Source: Datura wrightii
Taxonomy: Eukaryota > Streptophyta > Magnoliopsida > Solanales > Solanaceae
Direction of reading: 5' to 3'
DNA length: 64,000 nt
Assembly: GCA_035772735.1 (NCBI GenBank)
Contig: JASDFA010000007.1
Span: forward strand, 84,715,501 to 84,779,500
In this document: positions 1-11,976 of the stretch, piece by piece
How the letters are laid out: each line of letters begins with the position of its first letter
Position numbering within the stretch: the stretch's first letter is position 1
Made by a program: the position numbers and the translations under genes
The notes under the pieces: generated by a model
What the model was told of the DNA's origin: nothing
Databases searched by the model: none
Seen by the model: only the letters and a program-made list of their open reading frames with translations

Positions 1-783
1 GAAAACTCTTGCAGAATCCTTGAATCTTGTAAGAGAGTAGGAAGAAGGGTTTGAGAGAATATCTTGAGGAATAAGGGATTAGGCTTAGAAAACCCTTAAA
101 ACATCCCAAATAATACTCAAAACAACGTCACTTCAAAGCTGGAAGCATGGGATTTTACCAAACTACCCCAGAGAAAAACCTGAAAATTTCCCAAACTGAG
201 ACCAACGACCCTCAGGACGAGTCATTGTCCCTTCCAGTGACTCATCATCTGTACCCGTTAGATACACTGGAATTTCCTGGAAGTTTCAGCTTCTCCAAAC
301 AATGATCCATAGGACGGGTCGTTGTTACCTTCAAAGACCCGTCATAACCTTCCGTTGGTTGCAATGGACCAACACTTATGCCCCTTCCAATGATTGACAC
401 CACGGGTCGTTGCTAGCACCAATGGCCCGTTACAACCTTCCGTTGCCACTACTAGTCCTTTCTTCACTTTCCTTCCAACGATCGATACAACGGAACGTTT
501 CTCCTTTAGACGACTCGTTGTCTCCATCCGTTACTACCACCTGGAAACCCTAAGATCCAACCCATGGCCACTTACAATGACCTGTCAGAGACACCAATGA
601 GTCGTTACTTGACTCGTTCCTTCCCAGTAGCGCAACCTGAAATCTCACCATGACTGCTTCCACAACCCGTTAAAGCGACCAACAACTCATTGTACGAGTA
701 GTTCTGAGGCTTTGCTGAAATTTTCTGCTAGGCACATTTTCAAACTCCGGTTTCTAAATCTTGGAAACTTTTGGGGTTTTACA
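1..783 (-). mobile_element. LTR fragment, minus strand, cut by window edge
   Basis: Non-coding stretch ending at 781-783 in ACA, which on the minus strand reads TGTAAAACCCC, a plausible LTR 5' end of the TGTAA type. Between about 190 and 710 it carries many degenerate copies of a short motif around GACTCGTT or ACGGGTCGTTG. The LTR at 60746-61717 carries a similar array, which suggests a related family. The other end and any site duplication lie outside the window. Small open frames here (for example 342-527) are simple by-products of the motif array. The family assignment is an inference. Confidence 0.4.
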
Positions 784-1177
784 ATTCTAAAATTTTCACT
801 CGACAGTCTTTCTATTTTGTACTCACAAATGACGACTTAGGATTTTTAAGTTTGTGGGTCAGGGAAAATAAGGGTTTGGATTAGTGGGTCGGGTCAAAGG
901 AACACATGGAAGCTTTTTTTTTTCATGTGGGCAGCCACGTCATTTTGTTTTCTTAATGTTGGCAGCTTGTGTGTAGGTTAGTTAGATACAAGGGTATATG
1001 TGGTCCCAAAATTAGACAGCAAGGGTAAAAATGATCCAAAAATTTAACGAAGGGTAAAAGTGGTCCATTTTCAATAGTTTAAGGGTATTTTTAACATTTC
1101 TTGAAGAAAATTATATTAAATTCACAACCCATGCAAACAAAAGATAAAAAATAAAGAGGCACAAGTATTTCAATTCA
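784..1177. other. Non-coding spacer
   Basis: No coding frame or clear element ends. The stretch holds several variants of an 'aagggtaaaa(a/g)tgatcc/ggtcc' phrase between about 990 and 1090, typical of low-complexity plant intergenic DNA. Confidence 0.5.
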
Positions 1178-1182
1178 TTAAC
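1178..1182. repeat. Target-site duplication TTAAC (left copy)
   Basis: TTAAC immediately precedes the TGTAACAGCCC start of the solo LTR. The same five bases follow the LTR end at 21994-21998, about 20.8 kb away, showing that 1183-21993 was one insertion before the Athila-like array entered it. Confidence 0.85.
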
Positions 1183-3619
1183 TGTAACAGCCCAGAAATC
1201 TTTGGGACTAGCCTTCAAAATTAAAATGTGATCATGCAAGAAACTAAGAAAAAGGTCTCAGTACGGTTAAAGTACGACTCATGCCAGGATTCGTAAGAGG
1301 AGGGTCAGGGAAAATAGAATAGGTGGTTGGAAGAAATCACGACTGCATGTCACAATTTATACCATCATGGTATGGATCGTACTGACCATTTGTGGAATAT
1401 TTTAGAGAAAAGGTCATGAACCCTGAGAAAAAACCACAAGCCAAGGTATGACTCATGGTTGGTGGGTACGGGTTTCACCATCCAATCGTGTTCCAATGAA
1501 ATGTTCAAAAGACTTTGAGGAAGCTATGAATAGTAGTAAGATCTCACAGATCATGGTAGATTTCCGTGGAGAACTTCATAGAATGGCATTGAGTACGTCC
1601 CCTAACCATGGACGTCAGTATAGATCGTCCGATCCTGGTACGACTCGTAGGTTAAGTCATACCACCTGACGTGCAAAATTTTAATAACAGTTTCTAGGGG
1701 CAATTTTGTAAAACCTTAAGACCCTAACTCCTAAACTACGTCATTTTGGGGTAAATTAGCAGGGATTAAGGGGAGTTAGTCAATTCTTCTCCCTCATTTT
1801 CTCACTGAATCCCTTAGAACCAGAACGTAAGAGCGTAGGGTGTCTCTATAGCAAGAGCAAGGGTTTCAATCTTCTTCTCATATTCTCAAGGATTTTCTCT
1901 GGGAATTCTCCTACAGTTATGTGGGACTTCAACAAGGCTTTCCTTGCACCCTTGTGTCCCAATTATTTTTAGAAAGCCTAGAAAATTCAATTCTCTAGAA
2001 ACAATGTCTTAGGGTTTCCATTCTATGAAGAATTTGTCTCATGTCTTCCATGTTTCAAGTTTAAAAATAGAATTATGATATATAGATATATCCATGTTGT
2101 TATTTTAGTCTTTGCAGTACCTTGAACACAACTTCAATTTTAAACCAATATTATAGAGAAGTTTCTCATAAACTAGCTTTACTTTAATATCGCATGATTT
2201 GTGAATATGATGGTCATGAATTACTCTTAATTTCATAACATATTCTCAAGATATCACACTAATATCATTTTAAAGGTTTAGCCCCCACAATTCATCACTA
2301 TTATCGAAAATATAGTTGCTTTGAATATATTATTCTACCATGATCTTAGTATGAATTATTTTTAATATGAATTAACCATAAGATCTTACTCATGATTTTA
2401 GTATGATCAGCATAGTCAGTGTTCTTTAGACTGTTATGATTCTTTCAGGTAAAGCAGCTCTGACAAGTCTTAGAATATCAGTTTCCAACACAATTAGTGC
2501 TCTTTAGACTGTTATGACGCTTTCCGAAAAGCAGCTTTGACAAGTCTTAAAACACTAGTATTTTCAGTTATCAGGTCCTTTAGACTCTCAAGACACTTCT
2601 AGATAAGTAGTTCTGATTTAGTCTTAGGACATCAGTTTCGAGCTATCAGTATGGTTAGGAATAATTAGGTTTTTAGTTGGAAGTAGTACTTAGCACTGAG
2701 GGGGCTGGGGTTCCAACATTCCCAGGTTCCCAGAACTACATTTTCACCATAGGTATTATCCCAAACGGGCTCCAAATAGTGATCACTCTGTTCAACCACT
2801 ACACACTAGCAAGGTGCGGTGGGCCTTCTTCAATGGGGGATATACATTGGACTCTACGTTTAGGTCACGTGGTTACATGTCGGTTATAGTTTCTCCCATA
2901 GTACAGTCCAGTCCAGCTCAATCATGACTCTCATTTCAGTCCTGTTCAGTTAGACTCCTTAGTCTAATCCAATCTTTCAGATTTTAGGATACACTTATGA
3001 ACCTAACTCAGTTTATCTATTCTTACAACATTCTCAGGTTTTCAGTCTATTTACAGTATTAACGATTTTAGATAGGGTCTTTGCATGTTATTTTAGTACA
3101 ATTCAGTTTCAGATTTATCATAGTTATTTCAGTTATACTTTTTAGTTTATGATTTTAGATTCGGTCTTTAGTACATGTACATGATCCTAAAAACTAGATT
3201 TGTTTATATTTCATCATTTGTTTTCAAACGAGCACATTATATCGGTATCTATGCATCTCAAATAGGGTTATTTTACTTCACCTCAATCATGCATTCAGTT
3301 ATGTATTCAGTTCAGTCTTTTTTCCAACATACTAGCATGTTCCTAGCTTCAATTACATTTCCCATATACTTAGTACATATCAAGTACTGACCGCATACTT
3401 TATGTACTATATTATTTTATGATGTAGATCCAGGTATCTAGACTCAGCCCTGCAGTTAGACACATTTTAGACTTCTATCAGCTGGCGTTGGTGAGCCCTC
3501 ATATTTTGGGGATGGGAGTTACATTTACCTTAATATAGTATTGTTTTAGTTTTCAGATTTTGGAGCTAGCTGGGGGTTTTTCCCAGTAGCGCATCAGACT
3601 AGTAAAGGCTTCAGACAGT
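1183..3619 (+). mobile_element. Tekay-like solo LTR, left part
   Basis: Starts with TGTAACAGCCC, a start typical of Tekay/Del-type chromovirus LTRs. The LTR continues across the nested array at 21790-21993 and ends in ATGACA. The two pieces total about 2.64 kb. Matching TTAAC duplications on the outer ends and the absence of primer-binding site, polypurine tract or coding region indicate a solo LTR formed by recombination between two LTRs. The left part carries GACTCGT/GACTCAT motifs between about 1260 and 1660. Small frames inside it (1448-1669, 2677-2889, 3175-3390) are not credible genes. Confidence 0.8.
3615..3619. repeat. Target-site duplication ACAGT (left copy)
   Basis: ACAGT directly precedes the outer LTR of the minus-strand Athila-like array. 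It is repeated at 21785-21789 directly after the array. A single pair of duplications encloses three LTRs and two internal regions. Confidence 0.85.
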
Positions 3620-5039
3620 CGTTCGGGTGTTTGTTATACGGGTATATAACTACACGCAAGTGCACGTGGTCGAACAAGTAGTAAGTGGCTTTAGTAAGCC
3701 AAGTATCGATCCCACAGAGACTTGGATGAAGTGCAATCTGCTCAAGTGTACTATATTTTACTTCTAAAAATGCAGACAACAGTGTAACCAAGAGTTTGAT
3801 AGTTTGTTTTATAATTTTTATACTAAAGCTAAAACAATTATCTACTTTGAGTCTGAACTATGAATGAGAGCATGCTGAGGTTAAACGAACATGTAATGAA
3901 ATTAATTATCATCATACTTTGGTTAATCTTTTCCTCCAGTTGCTAGCCAAGAACATTTGCCAAGAGATTAAAACTCTCGTATTTAACCTCACTTAAGAAT
4001 CATGAACCATCCACCTACATTTCTGTGATTAAATACAATTCATGTTCTAGCCATACAAACCCGGTTCTTAAATTGACTAATACGACTTTCAGGTATATTT
4101 CTATCCTGAAAGCAAATCAAGACTCAATTTTCCCAAACCAAGTAAAGAACATATCCTATTAATTCACAACTTTCCAATTTCTTGCTCTCTCGAGTGGAAC
4201 CGGACATTTTAGATATACATTAACGTAGGCCACACATTAATGCAGTAAGAACAAGAATTAATAGAACAACATGGAAGAAAAGATGAAAAACCAAATAATC
4301 AATGATCACATTTCATCACAATTGTTCATAACCTCAGCAAGAAGAGGAATTAGCCACTCATTTGTGGATTAAACATCTTAAAATGAGTGTTAATCATACA
4401 AGCAATTGAATTAAAGAAGAAAGAAAGAGAGAAAAAAACCTGATATTTTCGTCCCTCAACTGCCTGTAACCCACGTTCTTGCTCCACCAAGTCAGAGTAT
4501 TTAAAAATGAACCTAAGTGTTCTATTTATACTGGTGGGAATTTTTCCCGGAATAACGAGCAATGTGTCACGGAGTGCATCGCGGAGCACTGCCTCCGTGA
4601 CACGCTACGGACGCGGACCCTCACTGGAATTGGGGGTCCAGGAATTTACGCTCAACGTGGCACGGTGTGCAACGCGGAGCCAAGACACAGTGCCACGGAC
4701 CGGACGCGGACCCTCTCTGGAATTTGGGCGAATTTTCCCTATCCAGGAAGAAGGCCTCCACGATGGCAGCGTGACACGGCTCCATCGCGGAGCCCCTTTA
4801 ATTCATGCTGTCCAATGCCTTGTTCCTTGCTCGCATCCAAGTCCAACCCCGATATCATCCAACATGCATTTAAGCTTTCCAAAATCACATTTTACCTGCA
4901 AAATAATGCTAATCATGTTGGTTAGTATAAATTCACATTTTATTACCAATTACATGAGAATGTATACACATTGATAGATAAACAAGGCTAAAATGGTACT
5001 TTTGAGTATCACTTGGGCATATAAATTTGCCCAAGATCA
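3620..5039 (-). mobile_element. Athila-like LTR a (3' outer LTR)
   Basis: 1,420 bp. On the minus strand it starts TGATCTTGGGCAAATTTATA; the other end reads cGTTCGGG on the plus strand, so the terminal CA appears to be mutated by one base compared with LTR c. It holds a minus-strand TATAAATA box at 4523-4530. Upstream of that in transcription direction is a GC-rich hairpin with 10-bp arms at 4564-4573 and 4594-4603 (GTGTCACGGA / TCCGTGACAC). The overlapping plus-strand frames at 4479-4974 are by-products of this GC-rich block. Confidence 0.85.
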
Positions 5040-5056
5040 CTTACCCCACACTTAAA
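5040..5056 (-). promoter_or_regulatory. Polypurine tract next to LTR a
   Basis: Minus strand reads ATTTAAGTGTGGGGTAAG and abuts the LTR start at 5039. This is the expected position for the plus-strand DNA priming site. The motif recurs at 6798-6810 and 8180-8191 inside the same internal region. Confidence 0.75.
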
Positions 5057-6797
5057 TCCTTGTTCGTCCCCGAACAACAATCCTACACTTCATGCAATTT
5101 ACATCCCAACCTCGCTACTTTGGTTTAACAATTTAGGCTACGTCATATCGATTATTCAATACAGCAAATCATCAAGAAAACATGCATGGTCTTATCAATG
5201 CAATGACCTTCAATACATCAAGAACTCCTCGACTTTAAGAATCGACTCTCGATATTGGCAAACTCATGCAAATCAGCTGATCAAGATATCCGACACGAAA
5301 ATTAATCTCTCATCAAGAGAATCTTCCCCTTTTTGCTCATATGACTCACAAAAATTTCAAGCAGGGGCATGTAAAAATAATTTCGCTCTCTCTCCCAAAA
5401 GAATTCACATGCATCATGTCATGACCCATAAGCTTTTCCTTAGTGTATTACTCCACTAATATAAAGAAGTGCGATGTAAGATCACGTAGGACTTTAACTG
5501 GTTGTAATGGAAGCTACGGAACTAGTAAATATTGGGTTAGCCAATAATAGCCACTAGCATCCTTAAGCGCCTTTTCAACACATCCCATCAACTCATGGAC
5601 ATTGTTTCTCTTTTTTTTTGATCATCCCATTCTTGATGTTTTTCTTTAGTATGGCCCATCGTATTAAGCACACTTGACACAACAACAAAGATTATTCATG
5701 CACCTTCATTATAGTTTATTTATAGCAAGTGCACCTTCAACCTTTTCTTTTCTTCCATCACTCTGTTTTTCTTTTTCTTTTCACCATTCTCACTCTTTTA
5801 CACTTCGGGAAAATGATTTTCTCTTTTTAAGCGCTTAAGAGTTTTGTATAGACTTTACGACTAATGAAAAGAAGGGATTAAGCTCGATTTACACTTTATG
5901 ACAAAAGAAAAAATAATAGGCTAAAGGCTCAACGGGCTGACTAGGGTATACAATCAAGGTGGGTACGACAAGGAAAAATAGAAACTCTCGGTTAAAACAA
6001 AGAAATGCCTACATCCTTTCCTACAATACACCTCCTTCATTTCGTTTTGTACACACACCAGGCAAGCTCTAGACACTTCACAATAGCATGGAATAACAAC
6101 ACCTCACTTCACACTTTTTGCACATGCTCAATTTAAGATGTATTCACAGACTCTTCAATCAGCTAATTATAGGAATTCAAACATTAAGCCTCAATCACAC
6201 TGAATCGGACTCTATGGCCTAGGTATCTCAACATATTTACAAAGTTGCATGCTTTCATACAAATCACCTTTGCATTTTAAATATCATGTACAACACGCAA
6301 CCAGAATTTCGCAACCATATAGTAACTACAGGTTTTGGGATGCAACCACCAAAGAAAAAACTGAAAAATAATTGCAAAAAATACTACTCCTAACGACTAC
6401 ATTTCCCTTAAGACGGTCGTCATCTATCCATCATAGGGAACGGTCACTAACTATGACTTCGGTCCAATGGGACCATTCTTGGTAAAAGAACCAAAAACAA
6501 ACGCCGAGAAACCCAAGAAGTAAAAAATGTTGAAAATATCGATCATTTTGATAGAAAAAATATGTACAAAATATTTTAATTTTTTTTAAAAATATCGATC
6601 ATTTCGATAACAAAAATATGTACAGAATCAGAATCAGCTAGCAACATTCAGCAACACACATCAATTTCACATAAATTTACAAATACAGAACAACACTTAA
6701 CAATTCACAACTCACAGGGACAAACAAATTTTCTCATACACGACAACAAAATAGAGCATACATACAAACCAACCCAACCCTGCACCTAACTACTCCC
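5057..6797 (-). other. Long conserved 3' non-coding tract, internal copy 1
   Basis: About 1.7 kb without a coding frame, between the second frame and the LTR. It aligns almost base for base with 13414-15174, and much of it also with 30374-32171 of the other subfamily. The best conserved block is at about 6399-6490, a stretch around CCCTTAAGACGGTCGTCAT. Two TCGATCATTT(C/T)GAT(A) motifs lie at about 6540 and 6593. Confidence 0.65.
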
Positions 6798-6833
6798 ACC
6801 CCACACTTAGCTCGAACACTGTCCCCAGTGTTC
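6798..6833 (-). promoter_or_regulatory. Internal polypurine-like motif and hairpin after second frame, copy 1
   Basis: 6798-6810 is, on the minus strand, CTAAGTGTGGGGT, a copy of the polypurine tract core. Next to it, 6814-6833 is a perfect hairpin with 8-bp arms GAACACTG / CAGTGTTC and a 4-base loop. Both are conserved at 15175-15210 and 30333-30373. Confidence 0.6.
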
Positions 6834-6877
6834 ACAAAAATTAAAATAGCACAAAATCGGGTGGTGGAACTCCATGA

Positions 6878-8098
6878 TCAGTCAAAGTATTCCACTTCTT
6901 CATCGGGTGCTGCTGCTTCATCTCCCATGTACGAGTCGCCCCCGTCGTCATCATCGGACTCCACATTGGAGTCCTCCCGATGTGTCTCCTCGTCTGTGGG
7001 GACATCATCATCTGTGGGCTCTACAAATGTTGGCCCCACTCGGCATAGAGCCCTGGCGTTTTCGCCGAAGGGGTAGTCTAGCTCGAGCTGCCATAGCTCC
7101 TCCTCTGTCGCCGGCCTCCCTCCTATCCTCAGCTGGAGCATCTGCATCCCATACATTCAAGCCATATACTGGTCATCACGAGCATGTCGCTTGCCAAGTG
7201 TAAGCACTGGCCCGTGGGTGGTGTCGGGAGCCTTAGTTTTAGTAACATCCAAGGCCCACCGCTCCATCTGCGGGATATAGTCAAGGGCCTCCTCCTCAAC
7301 ATCTAGGCCCCTGAGGAAGGTGGTGATTAGTCCACCAAAGCCATACCTGTGCCCCTGGTGCAACCGGGCTCTCTTCATGGCGGAGATAATTACCGCCCCC
7401 ACGTTGATCTCCAGACCTTTCATCAGGGTGTACACCAAGCATACACGATCCCTGGTTACATCTGTCATATGTACCCCTAGGAATAGGCATGAGCAAACTA
7501 TCTTCAGCCAGATTCGGGCTTCCCTGTTCATTTGTGAATATGGAAAAGTCTGGTGGTAGCCCCTCTCTTTGTGTCTGCTCTATCTAGCTATCAATTGGGT
7601 CCCACACAATGTGCGTCTGATGTCCGCATACGGTGGGGTAATGTTCAGCTGTCGGAGTACGTGAACTTCTGTGTCCCGCGCTCCTATGATGGCATTGAGG
7701 TGATGGGGCTCCAAGGTGACTATTTGCCCTCTGATCTTGATGGTGTGACTACTGATCGTCGGGTTCCAGTTGGCTTAGAACTCCCGAACCAGGTGCGGTT
7801 TACATTCCTTGGGCTTTTTAAAGATGAAATTTAGCCCAGCTGCCTCGATCCGGTGGACCATCCTAGGGAACTCCTATGCCAATGGTTCTCGTGCTATATG
7901 CTCCTCGGAGAAATATTTGTTTTCTTTGTGCTTCGCATACCACTTTTTCCCCTCATCAGTCACCCATCTCGTTCCGTATTTGCGGCGTTGGCCGCATGGA
8001 ACTGCTGGTGCTGCTGGGACTGCTGTGCCCAGTCTGATCCGCTTCCTTCTGGCGCCCGAAGTTGATGCACCTTTCCCTTTCTCTTGCCGGCTTGCCAT
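6878..8098 (-). pseudogene. Second frame (putative plant transposon protein domain), broken, copy 1
   Basis: Reads as one frame of 1,221 bp, the same length as the intact copy at 29068-30288, with no net frame change. Stops lie at 7874-7876 (TAG, former CAG), 7775-7777 (TAA), 7580-7582 (TAG, former TGG) and 7157-7159 (TGA, former CGA). The N-terminus is basic (MASRQEKGKG...). The middle holds the LVREF, IKIRGQIVTLEP and GLEINVGAVIIS segments. The C-terminus is very acidic and ends EEVEYFD. The fold resembles the family annotated 'putative plant transposon protein domain' (PF20167, from memory); biochemical role unknown. It sits where Athila elements carry their env-like gene. Several overlapping plus-strand frames (6828-7203, 7320-8135) are antisense shadows. 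Confidence 0.75.
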
Positions 8099-8103
8099 TT
8101 TAC

Positions 8104-8793
8104 CTGTCAACCCAAGTAGACAAGATCAATGTTAAGCTCACGGATATTAACTTCGACTAAGGTCGGGTTATGCTAGGCTACCCCACACTTAGTCCTTAGC
8201 TACAGTTACAATAATACGGCAAGATTATCTTTATGTACACACAATAATCAACTATACATTCATGCTTAGTGCGTTCGAAGAATTCGACGGTATATCTTCT
8301 ATGTACTACTCAGACTTCGTACAGCTAATCACAATCACTACCATCGCTAACATTTTAACCATCGCACTTAGCAAAGAAAAACAAAGAAACAAAAACAACA
8401 ACAAAAATTTATCTACACGAACCTATACAACCAACAAAATTCTCACAAGTTTCAACATTCCCTTAACCCGAGAATCCGTCGTTCTATTAACATCCTAACA
8501 ATTTGTATATCGACTCATCTCATTCAACATGTACATCCCGGTATGAAATTCACAATTTCACTACATTTTCAACTTCAAATTCAAAAACAAGCCCTAGAAT
8601 TGATATTATCAAGCAAATTCGATTAATGTATGCAATTGACAAGTTCGAGCAATCATAACGACATTCCGAACATTCATCAACAACAATTCAATTGAATTCA
8701 TGATTAATTTCTACTTAGGGCAATTTAGCTCACCTCACATGCTTAATATCAAAGAAATTCGACAAGAATTTGAGAGGAAATCGAAAAACATAC
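8104..8793 (-). other. Candidate leader intron of second frame, copy 1
   Basis: On the minus strand the upstream edge reads CAAG|GTATGTTTTT and the downstream edge reads TTGACAG|GTAAAATGGC, five bases before the start codon. The length of 690 bp equals that of the candidate intron in internal copy 2. A polypurine-like motif lies inside it at 8180-8191 (CTAAGTGTGGGGT on the minus strand is conserved in the other copies). Confidence 0.55.
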
Positions 8794-9392
8794 CTTGACT
8801 TTGAAGAATCGAAGAAAACTTGTTGAACTTCTTGCCTTACTCCGTGTCACGTTGATGGGGGATGGGTTTTGGGGGGTTTGGTCGCGGATGGATTAAAAAA
8901 AGAGGTAAAAGGGAGGGTTTTCGAGGTTAAAAAGTAAGGAAATCGCGCGGGTCACCCGGCGGCCCAGTGTGACCCGTCGCGATATACAAGGCAACTTGTC
9001 ACGGAGTGCATCGCGGTGCACTGCCTCCGTGACACGGAGCCATCGCGAGACTATTTTGGAAATTTTAAAATTTCTAGATTATACCTCAACGTGTCACAGA
9101 GGTAACGCGGAGGTCCCCCTCCGTGACACGGAGCTGTTGCCCCAGCTCACTGTTTGCCACTTTTTATTAATTTTTCATACCTCGACTTTTCCTTCACGAT
9201 TCCGTGCATATTTTCCTCTGTTTGACCTGAAATTCATCTCACTATACAAAATTGGTTAGAATTATAGGTTTCACTCTAAATACAAATAAAACAAAAACTA
9301 AAACGAAAATTTTTTGTAGTAAATCAAGAAAAAGAAAAAGAGAAGAAAAATCTATTTACACTTTACAAAAAGAAAGAAAAAAGTTTTTTTCT
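8794..9392 (-). other. Spacer with GC-rich hairpins upstream of second frame, copy 1
   Basis: Holds CGGGTCAC...GTGACCCG arms at about 8948-8976 and TGTCACGGAG / CTCCGTGACA arms at 8998-9007 and 9025-9034. A third, imperfect hairpin lies at about 9090-9130. The same arm sequences occur in the LTR upstream of the TATA box. No coding frame is credible here. Confidence 0.6.
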
Positions 9393-9410
9393 CACGGGTT
9401 GCCTCCCGTG
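9393..9410 (-). other. Hairpin after gag-protease, copy 1
   Basis: CACGGG - 6-base loop - CCCGTG, a perfect 6-bp stem just downstream (minus strand) of the gag-protease stop. Conserved in all three copies; function unknown. Confidence 0.6.
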
Positions 9411-9460
9411 CAGCGCCTGGTTTATCGTCGCGGCTCCACATCGTTAAGCTCAGTTGTCCG

Positions 9461-11842
9461 CTAGGGTGATGGATGATTTCTCTCGATCACTGTCCTCCCC
9501 CCAGTAGTGCTTACACCTATCCAGTGGTTTTCCAACAACTCTCGTGAATCCTTGATCTGCTTATCATCGCCTTGATCAATCACATTGATCACCGAGAGTT
9601 CTTCTTGCACCATCGGGAGCTTGGGTGCTTTGTACACATCGAACACCTCCACCTTGTCATGTGCTCGCATTGTTAGCTGCCCCGCAGCTACGTCAATTAG
9701 TGCTTTCCCAGTTTCCAAGAAGGGACGTCCCAAAATAAATAGGACTTCCGCGTCTGGTTCAAAATCCAGCACGACAAAATCTACCGGGAAAATTACGGAG
9801 CCAATTTGCACCAGAATGTCCTTTACAATGCCATCAGGTCTGGCTAAGGACCGATCCGCCAACTGCAAGATTACCGTTGTGGGTCTAGGACTCCCTAGAC
9901 CCAACTTTCTGAATACCAAAGGCGGCATCAAATTTATGCTTGCTCCCAAATCACACAATCCACGAGCTCGGATGCTCTGCCCAATAGTAATCTGGATAGT
10001 AAAACTCCCAGGGTCTTTTAGCTTTGTGGGCAGTCTATTTTGAATCCTGGAAGTGCACTCCTCCGTTAGAGCCACCGTAGCATAGTCAGTCAACCGACTT
10101 TTGTTTGCCACGATGTCCTTTATATACTTAGTATATTTCGGCACTCCCTGCAAGACATGAATAAGAGGTAAGTTAACATGTACCTGTTTCAGCACCTCCA
10201 TGAATTTCTTGAAACACGCCTCCTCCTTATGTTTCTTTAGTCGTTGAGGGAATGGGGGTGGAGGTCTTTCTGATTCTGCTTCCTTAGTCTTCCCCCTTTC
10301 GGTACTGTGCTCCCTCTCAACTTCTGTTGCTCCCGACTGCTGAGGTGATCTTTCTGGTTCCACCTCTTTCAGCTGCAAACCACTCCTTGTGGTCACTACA
10401 TTTACTTTCTTGGGACTGGGATCCGTGTCACTCGGCAGTCCTCCTCTAGGCCTTGTGTTTTGGGCACTAGCAAATTTCCCAAATTGATATACAAGCGCCT
10501 TGGTAGCTAACTGGTTGTTTTTCACTTCGGCTGCCAATTTCACATAGTCAGCCTGCAATTTAGCTTGGTTAGCTATCATGGTCTTGAACATCTCCTCAAT
10601 GCTGGGTGATGGCGGTGGAGGAGGTGCACTGTTGTTTCTTAATTGTGCTTGATAATTCTGCTGCCCTCCTTGGTTTCTTTGCACACCCTGACCCGAACTT
10701 TGCCCCTGATGGTTGTTGCTACCCCAGGAGAAATTAGGGTGATTCATCCAATTGGAATTATAGCTACTACCATACCGTTGGTGGTTCCTTTGCGCATTAC
10801 CCACAAAGTTTACCAAGTCAGGATTGGCTTCACAAAACTCAGCTGAGTGCTCACTGCTTCCACACACTTCGCACCAACTGCTGTACTACATTAACTGGGG
10901 CTTGAGGCTGGTTCAATGTCATGTTGCTGAAGTGGGTGTTAAGTTGATTTTGCAATGCAGCTATCTGTGCAGCGATAGCTGTAAACCCATCCACTTCAAG
11001 CACTCCTGCTGCTTTCCTTGTCCCACCTCTTGATGAATCAGCATTCCATTCTGGATTGCGCTACGAAATACGGTTCAACAAGGTATACAGCTCCTCATAA
11101 GTTTTCTCCAACGCTTGCCCTCTAGCTGCTGAGTCTAGCAATATTTTGGTGTGGAGTTCCAAACCCTCAATAAAAGTGTGCACCAGCACATCATTGGACT
11201 GATGATGATGAGGACAATCCCGCAACATGGACTTGAATCTCTCCCAGGCCTAATATAAATTCTCTCCCTCTCTCTGTTTGAAACTTAGAATTTGACTTCT
11301 AAGTCTTGCTGTTTTACCGGAGGGAAAAAACCGTATCAAAAACTTCCGTGCAAGATCATCCCACGTAGAAATAGAATTTGGTGGCTCAGCTTTCAACCAC
11401 CTCTTGGCTTCTCCCAATAATGAGAATGGGAACAATGTAAGCCGGACATAGTCTGATGACACTCCAGCCGGGATGTAAGTGTCACTTATCTCCAAAAAAT
11501 TTTGGAGATGCTGCTGTGGATCTTCATGAGGGAGACCGGTAAACTGCCCGCTAGTGTGCAGCAACTGCACCATATTCTGTTTAAGTTCAAATATCCCTCC
11601 TGGCTCAGGTTTGCGGATACTAGATGTAACATTATTGGCATGTGGAATTCCACCTCGCGAACCGGCCGAGCTGCTACTTCTTCGGGCACTAACACTGCCC
11701 GTACTACCGGTGGATTCTGTTGTTGCTCCATGATCATCTGTCTGAGCAACTGCAGCTTTCTTTGTAGAGCTTCTCTCCGTTTACTGTGAAATATCCTTTC
11801 TGGCTCTATATACGATTCCACCAGCTCCTTGTCTCTTGCCAG
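9461..11842 (-). pseudogene. gag-protease pseudogene, copy 1
   Basis: Minus-strand gag-protease of an Athila-like element. In order: the retrotransposon gag domain, a CX2CX4HX4C zinc knuckle (core CGSSEHSAEFC), a Pro/Gln-rich linker, and a retropepsin domain with DLGASINLMP as its active-site segment. The last 468 codons (10867 down to 9461) are open and keep the protease. The N-terminal part is broken by a 1-bp deletion near 11645 (compare copy 2), a TAG at 11250-11252 replacing Gln, and a net 2-bp loss near 10880 in the zinc-knuckle region. No reverse transcriptase follows. The C-terminal end also differs in frame from copy 2. As in the other copies, no ATG precedes the conserved segment; a CTG at 11840-11842 is the best upstream start. 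Confidence 0.85.
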
Positions 11843-11952
11843 TGTTCAACAACAATTAAGTCTGCAAAATACAGGCTAAGACCAAGTTGTCAACACTAAG
11901 AAAATAAAAATACAATAAATTAACACTTAAAACAAATACACCAATTGCCAAG

Positions 11953-11970
11953 TCCCCGGCAACGGCGCCA
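11953..11970 (-). promoter_or_regulatory. Primer-binding site, tRNA-Asp type
   Basis: Minus strand reads TGGCGCCGTTGCCGGGGA, a full 18-base complement to the 3' end of plant tRNA-Asp(GUC). It is separated from LTR b by AGTTTT. tRNA-Asp priming is known, from memory, for Athila-type elements. Confidence 0.8.
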
Positions 11971-11976
11971 AAAACT

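Noticed and set aside
4479..4974. Overlapping plus-strand frames of 148 and 155 codons, repeated at 12864-13331 and 21252-21719
   Set aside because: They lie antisense to the LTR promoter and exist because the GC-rich hairpin block lacks stops. They have no recognisable domain, and their conservation only reflects LTR copy identity.
9585..10043. 152-codon plus-strand frame, also at 17961-18419
   Set aside because: It is the exact antisense of the protease region; conservation follows from the sense frame.
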